From: Gammaproteobacteria bacterium
Lineage (GTDB): Bacteria; Pseudomonadota; Gammaproteobacteria; JAUZRS01
Assembly (NCBI GenBank): GCA_030949385.1
Contig: JAUZSP010000004.1
Coordinates: forward strand, 1-64,000
Length of the DNA stretch: 64,000 nucleotides
Direction: 5' to 3'
Part shown: piece by piece, positions 57,960-64,000 of the stretch
How positions within the stretch are numbered: the first letter of the stretch is position 1
Layout of the letters: every line of letters starts with the position of its first letter
The notes under the pieces: generated by a model
Seen by the model: the letters and a program-made list of their open reading frames with translations, nothing else
What the model was told of the DNA's origin: nothing
Databases searched by the model: none
Position numbers and translations under genes: made by a program

Positions 57960-58676
57960 TTAACGCGACAACACCAACAACAAATTTTTGCAGTCCCATA
58001 ACATTCTTTCCGCAACTCTTGTCCACCCTGCCAACATCAGTTTTGAAATCTCTTCACTGGCAAGAATGGCCTCTATTTTAAGCAACACCTCATGAATAAT
58101 CTCTGCATTATTCAACACACCTTGCTGCCACTCCTCACCCGCCTGCATCAACCAGATAAAGTCAGATAACGCCTCTTTGTGTATTAAAAAATCCGCGTCA
58201 TTTTTTGCTAACAACAACGGTATTAACAGCAAATGATGGTTTTTTTTACCCCAAGTAGCGGGGGCAGCTCCATCGGTTTCTTCCTCAACCGCCACCACCG
58301 TCTCGGTAATCAGCTCTGAGCAATGCGACCATCGTTCTGAATAATCACCAGCCAAAGCCCCCAGCGCAGCCCAAAATTGAGGTTGGTAACGCAATAAATT
58401 TAAGCGATGGACGGGGAGATTTTCATCTATGGCATCGTCTAAAATTCGAGCATACAGATGAATTCGAGCGCAATGAAATAAAAAATCATTCACATTGTCA
58501 TTGTCGTTCTGCCACGGTTCGGCCAACCAGATCAACATCAACGGTGATTTATCAGCAACACGCTGCAAACGCCGCCGTGCAAGAATTTGAGTGCCGCTCT
58601 TCACCGACTGCGCGGGCATCAAGCATTCGATATCAGCGGCTATCTTTTCTGCTAGCTGGTCTTTTAAAGTACTCAT
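57960..58676 (-). CDS. Unknown protein with a DDxxD motif resembling the isoprenoid-synthase fold
   Basis: A 238-residue, almost wholly helical soluble protein, last gene of the dynamin-like cluster and 12 bases from the coiled-coil gene before it. The segment CARIHLYARILDDAIDE holds a perfect DDxxD (D80, D81, D84), in a helix context like the first aspartate-rich motif of class I isoprenoid synthases. A canonical second motif (NSE/DTE or DDxxD) is not seen; IWLMQAGEEWQQGV is the nearest acidic stretch. It could be an enzyme acting on prenyl diphosphates, or a fold reused for binding. The ribosome site is AAGGGAT. No firm family assignment. Confidence 0.5.
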   Translation of the reverse strand: MSTLKDQLAEKIAADIECLMPAQSVKSGTQILARRRLQRVADKSPLMLIWLAEPWQNDNDNVNDFLFHCARIHLYARILDDAIDENLPVHRLNLLRYQPQFWAALGALAGDYSERWSHCSELITETVVAVEEETDGAAPATWGKKNHHLLLIPLLLAKNDADFLIHKEALSDFIWLMQAGEEWQQGVLNNAEIIHEVLLKIEAILASEEISKLMLAGWTRVAERMLWDCKNLLLVLSR

Positions 58677-58688
58677 TTATCCCTTTTT

Positions 58689-59048
58689 TTAGGTGCAGAT
58701 ACTCTTTTTAGACGCACTCTCTTTTTTTGAGAAAAATTTACTAGCCCATTTACCCTCATGATTTAGAGACTTTTCTCTTGTAGAAAGATGCTTTTCTTTA
58801 TCCGTTAAAAACGCTTCTTTTTTCACCAACTCTTGGTGTTTATTTTTAATTTTTTCAATTCTCTCTGAATCAAAATTTTTTCTATCTTTCAGCAACGCCT
58901 TATTTTCAAGCATAAGTTCTGCATTTTGTATCTGCAATTCAGTCAAAAAACGATCACTCTCCTCTATTCGTTTTGTCGAACGTGCTAATAACAACAAATA
59001 ATCACTCAAAACCGCTGACACAGTCGCTTCATCTAAAAATAGACTCAA
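58689..59048 (-). CDS. Small coiled-coil protein C of the dynamin-like cluster
   Basis: A 119-residue protein read from a TTG at 59048, chosen because AAGGAG lies six bases upstream and because this start aligns its N terminus with the two upstream paralogs. The shared motif is FL-x7-VLSDYLLLLARSTKR (residues 4-27). A charged coiled coil follows (about 35-95), then a basic tail with KWASKFFSKK that could touch a membrane. An open frame extends upstream to a TTG at 59084. Function unknown. Confidence 0.7.
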   Translation of the reverse strand: MSLFLDEATVSAVLSDYLLLLARSTKRIEESDRFLTELQIQNAELMLENKALLKDRKNFDSERIEKIKNKHQELVKKEAFLTDKEKHLSTREKSLNHEGKWASKFFSKKESASKKSICT

Positions 59049-59094
59049 CTTGCTCTCCTTCAAGGCTGCCCTCCCCAGACCCAATAGATTAATA

Positions 59095-59454
59095 TTAATT
59101 ATTAAATAGAGATTTAACCTTAGAAAAACCCGCGATAAAGGGCTTTTTTATCTCTTTAGCCGACTGCGACAATATGTGATTTTTTATGTTTGAATTCAAC
59201 ACATCAATCACATCTTGATCCTCACTTTGAAACACCGCTTCCATAGGCTCCATCTTTTCTTGCAACAACACGTTATAGCGTTGTTTTTCAAGCAACAGCT
59301 CCTCTTTAAGCTCCTCGTTTTCTGCCCTCAGTGCCACTAACGCATGAACACTGTCTGTTTTTTGTGCCGAATAAGCCAACAAACTCAAATAATCATTCAG
59401 CACTTTTGGATCTTGATTTTTATGCAAAAAATCACTTAACACATCAGAACTCAT
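59095..59454 (-). CDS. Small coiled-coil protein B of the dynamin-like cluster
   Basis: A 119-residue protein from an ATG at 59454 (GAGGT upstream). The N-terminal motif is FL-x7-VLNDYLSLLAYSAQK (residues 9-32). A shorter coiled coil follows (about 40-70), then a linker and a basic amphipathic end KKPFIAGFSKVKSLF. It is the most divergent of the three paralogs after the motif. Gaps to its neighbours are 49 and 46 bases. Function unknown. Confidence 0.75.
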   Translation of the reverse strand: MSSDVLSDFLHKNQDPKVLNDYLSLLAYSAQKTDSVHALVALRAENEELKEELLLEKQRYNVLLQEKMEPMEAVFQSEDQDVIDVLNSNIKNHILSQSAKEIKKPFIAGFSKVKSLFNN

Positions 59455-59503
59455 AAACCAACCTCAGAAATAAGAACGCACAGCAAAACCATTAAAAGGG
59501 TAT

Positions 59504-59902
59504 TTAAGCCAATTTTTCTCTATTTGCCAACATTGACTCTACAATATCCAAACGCTTTTCTTTTATGTCCAAACGAGACTCTTTTACATTCAAATAATCC
59601 TCGCGTTTTTTAAGATAGCCTTCCTCAGAATCCAGCTTATTTTTCTTTTTTTGTAACATTCGTTTCCTTCCAGACAACACTCTCTTATCAAAGTTGTTTT
59701 TTTCTCTTCGCAGCTGCTCTTTTTCTTCCGTTAGCTTCTTCTTGTCTAGAGACAGTTGAGACTCTCTCATACGCAAATCAATCAGACTTCGCTCACTCTC
59801 TTTTAATTTTTTTGTCGAAGCTGCCAACAGCACGAGATAGTCATTCAAAACCTCTGCTACAGACGTATCCTGCAAAAAAAATCCAATGTTATTTCGATCC
59901 AA
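59504..59902 (-). CDS. Small coiled-coil protein A of the dynamin-like cluster
   Basis: A 132-residue protein from a TTG at 59902 with GAGGTG five bases upstream. The motif FL-x7-VLNDYLVLLAASTKK (residues 9-32) is followed by a continuous Lys/Glu-rich coiled coil to the C terminus, with a repeated heptad-like pattern (LKKREDYLNVKESRLDIKEK). The gene is conspicuously A+T-rich. It lies 29 bases after the dynamin-like gene, so the two are probably cotranscribed. Function unknown. Confidence 0.75.
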   Translation of the reverse strand: MDRNNIGFFLQDTSVAEVLNDYLVLLAASTKKLKESERSLIDLRMRESQLSLDKKKLTEEKEQLRREKNNFDKRVLSGRKRMLQKKKNKLDSEEGYLKKREDYLNVKESRLDIKEKRLDIVESMLANREKLA

Positions 59903-59931
59903 AGCAACACCTCTTCAAAAAATAAACAGCC

Positions 59932-62130
59932 CTATCCCTCAAGAGAAGCGATAACCTTCTGAACACCTTCGACTCTGTTTTGCAACAGCAGCAACTGCTC
60001 TTGCTGATGCTGTGGTGCCATCTGAATCTTCTCTGCCAAAGAGTCGATAGAGTCAATTTTATCCTGTAACACCACCTTAATCTCCTCTTGCCAATAGGAC
60101 TTACAGTGCTGCGCAATCAACTGCGTCATGGAGCGCGCCTGTTGCCCTAATGAATTCACATTCTGATCAACCACCTGCTGTCGATAATTTTTCTGCACTT
60201 GTTTGCGTTGCTGTTCTGCCTCAGCTTTCGCCTCACGCTCGGCATTCACAGCAGCCGACTCAAGCTGTTTTATTTTCCTCTCCAGTTGCTGCTGCTGTTT
60301 AAGATGCTCTTCTAAGGCAAATTCACTGTAATCACGCTGCTGCCGCAATTGCTCTAAACGCATCAGCTCCCTGCGTTTTTCCGATATTTTCTGCGTGTAC
60401 TCATTCAACACGCGGCGCTGCTCTGCTTCTGCTTCAGGATCAACAACCTCCCTACTTCTTGGTGCTGCATCAAAACTGTTTCCTATGCGTTCCCCCCAAT
60501 AACTGAGAGAGAGCTTCTCGGTAAAATTAATCACCGGATCCAGTGTTGATGCTGTCTCTTTCACTTTTTTTAAAGCGCCACCGACCACTTTTGCTGTTTT
60601 TAACGCCTTCGCTCCTGCACCAACCACCGCCGCTCCTTTGGTCGCCGCTGTTGGCGGTGCTAAAAAGATCAAACCGATGTCCAACAACGTACCCACTGCC
60701 TTGCCTACTTTGCCCGCAGCATTTGAACCTTCGACCTGCTGCAAAACACGCGGCAACTCCTGCTGAGCCACCGTGTGTTGCTCCATTTGCAGCATCTGCA
60801 CATCCTGACAGGCCGCATCCAGATCCACATCGGGAATCTGTTCTATATTCTGCTTTTCATCTTCGACTTTTGCTTGCTTCACCCGACACTCTTCATGCAG
60901 CTGTTCCAAACGCCCCGAGTCAAGAAAATCACTAAAACAGATCTTTTCTGGAGTCGGCAGATGCAGGTCAATTTTTTTCACATCGCCCATCAACGCACCC
61001 ATGTCCCCATACTGATTGGAGCTGCTTTCCAATTCGGTGGCCAAGGTTTTCAAACGATGTTGCAGTTGCTGATAGGCGGCCTCCAAAAAAATCGGCCAAT
61101 CCTTTTCCTGCTCGATGGCAGGCAACGCCTGCAACGCCTGCAACAGTTCTGTTTTCTCTTTTTCCACCACAGACGAGGTGCTTTTTTTCAACTGCGCTTG
61201 ATCAAGATTGCTTTTTTCATAGACACTCTGTTTCAACTCCAACAATCCGGCTCGTTCTGACAACAACGCCTCTTGCAAGCTCTTCTTTTGCTCCGCTGTC
61301 GCTGCGCCCAACACCTGTTTTTCCGTCTCCAGCTCCACCAGACGATTTTGTAAAATAGGGCTTAACTCCGCCTGAAAGCGACGCTCTCGAATAGCAGCAA
61401 CTTCGGCTTTCGATTGAGCTAAAAAGCGCACTATTTTGTCATGCCCATGACCGTATTTACTCACCCCCACCAGATCTAGATCCAAACCGGTTTTTTGCAA
61501 CAACGTCGTGCCCCAATCGCACAGATCCGGCGCTTGCTCACCTTCTTTAATGGAAGACTCGATGCCATCCCACTTTCCCACCACCACCATCACTTTTTTT
61601 CTGTTCTCTTTCACCACCCGCAGCAGATCCAGATCACCTTGCGTAACCCCACGAGAAGAGAGCAGATACACAATGACATCTGAGGCCGAAATTTGCGCGT
61701 TTGTATAGGCACGATGGCGTTGTGAAGTGCTGCCCAACCCAGGCAGATCAACCAAAATCAATTCACGTAACCACTCCGCTGGGTAGAGCAACCGCGAACA
61801 AAAACTGTTTTCAGGGGCTTCGGTTGTGTACTGCACAAACGCCTCGGCGCTGATTGCAGTACGCCCCCCTTGCACATCAAGCAACTCCCGCTGCACCTGA
61901 TCGGCATATTCGATAAACGTAGGCAATGCGGTGGCCTCCTCGGAAGCCGTCGGCAGCAGCGATTCACCCAACAAACTGTTGATCAAGCTGCTTTTTCCCG
62001 TCGAAAATTCCCCCACAAAACAGACGCTGAGCGGCGAATGAGCCAACACGGTTTTATCCGCAATACGGGCTATTTTTTCGCTTAAACACGGCAGTTCGGC
62101 ATGCAGGTTCTGTAGATCCATGTTGCTCAT
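59932..62130 (-). CDS. Bacterial dynamin-like GTPase with a hydrophobic paddle-like segment
   Basis: A 732-residue dynamin-superfamily GTPase. G1 is GEFSTGKSS (40-48), G2 the threonine of EATALPT (66-71), G3 DLPG (128-131) and G4 GKWD (185-188, in place of TKxD). The GTPase head is followed by long coiled-coil regions and, at about 475-530, a glycine/alanine-rich hydrophobic stretch (TLLDIGLIFLAPPTAATKG) placed like a membrane-inserting paddle. A second coiled coil ends the protein. The ATG at 62130 (GGGGGAT upstream) follows the upstream GTPase stop by four bases. Pairs of adjacent bacterial dynamins can form hetero-oligomers that tether or remodel membranes; this is the likely role. Confidence 0.85.
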   Translation of the reverse strand: MSNMDLQNLHAELPCLSEKIARIADKTVLAHSPLSVCFVGEFSTGKSSLINSLLGESLLPTASEEATALPTFIEYADQVQRELLDVQGGRTAISAEAFVQYTTEAPENSFCSRLLYPAEWLRELILVDLPGLGSTSQRHRAYTNAQISASDVIVYLLSSRGVTQGDLDLLRVVKENRKKVMVVVGKWDGIESSIKEGEQAPDLCDWGTTLLQKTGLDLDLVGVSKYGHGHDKIVRFLAQSKAEVAAIRERRFQAELSPILQNRLVELETEKQVLGAATAEQKKSLQEALLSERAGLLELKQSVYEKSNLDQAQLKKSTSSVVEKEKTELLQALQALPAIEQEKDWPIFLEAAYQQLQHRLKTLATELESSSNQYGDMGALMGDVKKIDLHLPTPEKICFSDFLDSGRLEQLHEECRVKQAKVEDEKQNIEQIPDVDLDAACQDVQMLQMEQHTVAQQELPRVLQQVEGSNAAGKVGKAVGTLLDIGLIFLAPPTAATKGAAVVGAGAKALKTAKVVGGALKKVKETASTLDPVINFTEKLSLSYWGERIGNSFDAAPRSREVVDPEAEAEQRRVLNEYTQKISEKRRELMRLEQLRQQRDYSEFALEEHLKQQQQLERKIKQLESAAVNAEREAKAEAEQQRKQVQKNYRQQVVDQNVNSLGQQARSMTQLIAQHCKSYWQEEIKVVLQDKIDSIDSLAEKIQMAPQHQQEQLLLLQNRVEGVQKVIASLEG

Positions 62131-62134
62131 CAAT

Positions 62135-64000
62135 TTATCCCCCGACCATGGCCATTTCAGTCAAATCCATCACGTCGCTTAACTCTTTTTTCGCCGCGCT
62201 TAACGTAGCCTGACAGCGAGCCACCTCTTCTTTGCCCTTTTCCAAAACCGTCTGTATTTTGGCACGATCAGCATGCTTGGCTTTGAGCGGCTGCATAAAT
62301 TCATTTTCCACCAACAACAATAAAGCATCCAACTGATCATCAAAGAGCTGTTTGATTGAACTGTCCATATTCTTTTTCAAAAAGGCAATGCGCTGGCTCA
62401 ACTCACCCAAGGCGCTCTGTTTTAAACTCTCCAGCACCTCAGCGGTTTTTTCAGTCCGCGCCTTGGCCTCTTTCTGCTCTGCCGCTGCTCTTTTTTTCTC
62501 CTCTTTTTCCCAGCGCTTTTCCGCTTTACGCCGCTGCACTTCAAAATTAACTTTTTTCGCGTCGTTGGCAGACGATTCTGCCATCAAACGCTCCATAGCG
62601 TCTTCGCGTGTCTCTAATTTTCCTTTGATTTCAGCACGCTCTTCTTTGTAGGCCGTTACGTTAGAGTCATCGTAAGATGTCCTTTCTCCATATTTAGCAT
62701 CACTGTACATTCCAGCCTCTTCCACTGTATAGGGTTCTCTCATAGAATCTGGACTGGGCTGCGAACCTAAATTTTCCAACTGCCGTGCTTGCCGCTCGTA
62801 GGCCGCTTGTGCTGCACGCACCTGCGCGTCCATATTCGGCACATTGGCCGCTTCTATCTCCAACTCATCCTTTTTAGCTTCGTGCATTTCCAACGCCTTT
62901 TCCAGCTCCAGACGTTTCTGCTGATATTCGATGATTGAACTCAAATTAACCTGCACATCCACTTTAATCTCCGGCAGATCCGGCGCAATGCCCACCAACT
63001 GCTGCTTCAGTTCTCCGGTCTGTTTTTTCATCTGCTCCAGATACTCTACTTTTAGATCCTGCAAATGACGTTCAATTTCGGTCTGCTGTTCACCCCACAC
63101 CGCATCCACCTCTTTCGTTACCTTGATGTAACGATTTTTGGCTGTACTGGGCAGAGAGATTTTCTTCCGCCCCGCCTCAACTTCACGCCGCACATAATCC
63201 TCTGTCAAGGCAATTTCCATCTCGTCTTTCAATGAGATCAAAGGCTGCACCAGTTTTTCCTGCACCGCCGCGATAATCACCTCAGCTGCCAAACGATGCT
63301 CCTCACGATGTTCACTCTCAACCTGTTTCATCTCCAAGGTCTGATTTTTAATATAGGCATCAAGAGACTCCAGTTCTTGCTCCTGCTGCTTCAAGTCCGT
63401 TGCCTCGCTCAACTGCTGCAACTGCGCCTCTAAACCGCTCAATATTTGCCCTTGAATCGTCTTTAATTTTTTCAGTGGTGTGAAAAAAACCTCTTTACTC
63501 GCATCACCTGAGCTGCACAGATTCGAGATACGCCCAATCAACTGCTCCACGCCCGAACGCCTTCTCTGCTCGGCATCCTCACTTAAAGCCCACTTTGCAC
63601 TGACCCCCATCAAATTATTTTTATCTGTAATCTGCTCTAAATCACTGCTGGAGAGATTTGGTAGATGTTTGGCAAAATTATCCTGCACAATGGCGAGTTT
63701 TTCCGCAACCCGCTCTTTTTCTGATTTTTCTCTGTCATGGTCATCCTCTGGCTCCAACACTTTATCCCACATGTTCACCACGGTTAAAAACTTGCGGAAG
63801 GAGTTCTGAATCGTACCGGTAAGAAACTGCCACTCACGGCTGTTGCCACCCAACTGCTCCACACTCTGCACCCAAATCGCAATGTGCGAGCTGGCAATGG
63901 CATCACGTGTGATCTCTTCATGGTGTTCAACCACCGACTCCAGACCAGGGGTATCAATAATCACCAAACCTTTATCCAACAACTCATGCTGCGCAAACAC
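62135..64000 (-). CDS. Bacterial dynamin-like GTPase, partner protein (5' end beyond window)
   Basis: The 3' 621 codons of a second dynamin-like protein; the G1/G2 part lies past the right edge. Visible are G3 in VIIDTPGLES, G4 in VVNMWDK and a helix-rich body with long coiled coils (about 200-420 and 490-600 of the visible part). No hydrophobic paddle is seen, in contrast to its neighbour, which suggests different roles for the two, as in two-component bacterial dynamins. It runs directly into the downstream GTPase gene with a four-base gap. Confidence 0.85.
   Translation of the reverse strand: MFAQHELLDKGLVIIDTPGLESVVEHHEEITRDAIASSHIAIWVQSVEQLGGNSREWQFLTGTIQNSFRKFLTVVNMWDKVLEPEDDHDREKSEKERVAEKLAIVQDNFAKHLPNLSSSDLEQITDKNNLMGVSAKWALSEDAEQRRRSGVEQLIGRISNLCSSGDASKEVFFTPLKKLKTIQGQILSGLEAQLQQLSEATDLKQQEQELESLDAYIKNQTLEMKQVESEHREEHRLAAEVIIAAVQEKLVQPLISLKDEMEIALTEDYVRREVEAGRKKISLPSTAKNRYIKVTKEVDAVWGEQQTEIERHLQDLKVEYLEQMKKQTGELKQQLVGIAPDLPEIKVDVQVNLSSIIEYQQKRLELEKALEMHEAKKDELEIEAANVPNMDAQVRAAQAAYERQARQLENLGSQPSPDSMREPYTVEEAGMYSDAKYGERTSYDDSNVTAYKEERAEIKGKLETREDAMERLMAESSANDAKKVNFEVQRRKAEKRWEKEEKKRAAAEQKEAKARTEKTAEVLESLKQSALGELSQRIAFLKKNMDSSIKQLFDDQLDALLLLVENEFMQPLKAKHADRAKIQTVLEKGKEEVARCQATLSAAKKELSDVMDLTEMAMVGG

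Noticed and set aside
1-64000. CRISPR array, prophage, integrase or insertion-sequence transposase
   Set aside because: No regular direct-repeat array, phage structural gene or transposase was seen; the repeats found are small hairpins only.

Overview
The window looks like chromosomal DNA of a gammaproteobacterium. The gene orders rnfABCDGE-nth, petABC-sspAB, xseB-ispA-dxs and yjfI-yjfJ-yjfK, a DegS/AlgW-type protease and an AmgK/MurU pair all point that way. The lineage within the class cannot be fixed from this sequence alone. I saw no rRNA, tRNA or CRISPR array, and no gene-free stretch longer than 300 bases.

Layout. 1-1616: type I restriction-modification methylase hsdM (runs off the left edge) carrying hairpin repeats inside its reading frame. 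1.7-13.3 kb: housekeeping genes (cupin protein, ffh, MBL-fold hydrolase, YpjD-like and CorB-like membrane proteins, radA, xseB-ispA-dxs, degS/algW, Nif3-like). 13.3-19.2 kb: cytochrome bc1 (petABC), sspAB and metG. 19.3-25.9 kb: two giant paralogous STAND-ATPase/SARP-like regulators in tail-to-tail orientation. 26-32.4 kb: the Rnf complex with nth, then a DUF1841 gene. 32.4-39.1 kb: YfaZ-like porin, amgK-murU (cell-wall recycling), a membrane-anchored aminopropyltransferase, a beta-barrel protein and yjfIJK (PspA-family envelope stress). 39.1-51.4 kb: a complete chemosensory operon (two MCPs, three-domain CheW, CheB, HEAT protein, CheR, two CheY, CheA, STAS-like protein, ParA-like ATPase). 51.5-57.9 kb: folD, PAP2 phosphatase, a MITE-like hairpin, a collapsed AAA-ATPase gene, a HemF-type oxidase, cysS and gltX.

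57.9-64 kb (right edge) holds the least familiar locus: two adjacent dynamin-like GTPases, three small coiled-coil proteins sharing a gap-free N-terminal motif (FL-x7-VL[NS]DYLxLLAxS), and a protein with a DDxxD motif resembling the isoprenoid-synthase fold. All are on the minus strand with short spacings, so they look like one operon. This is the best candidate for an undescribed membrane-remodelling system.

Caution on sequence quality. Five genes between 33 and 57.3 kb (amgK twice, the beta-barrel gene, the hemF-like gene, cysS, gltX) need six single-base indels to restore a continuous reading frame, and all six can be placed in mononucleotide runs. Two of these genes encode aminoacyl-tRNA synthetases that are normally essential, so sequencing or assembly error is the first explanation to exclude before calling them pseudogenes.
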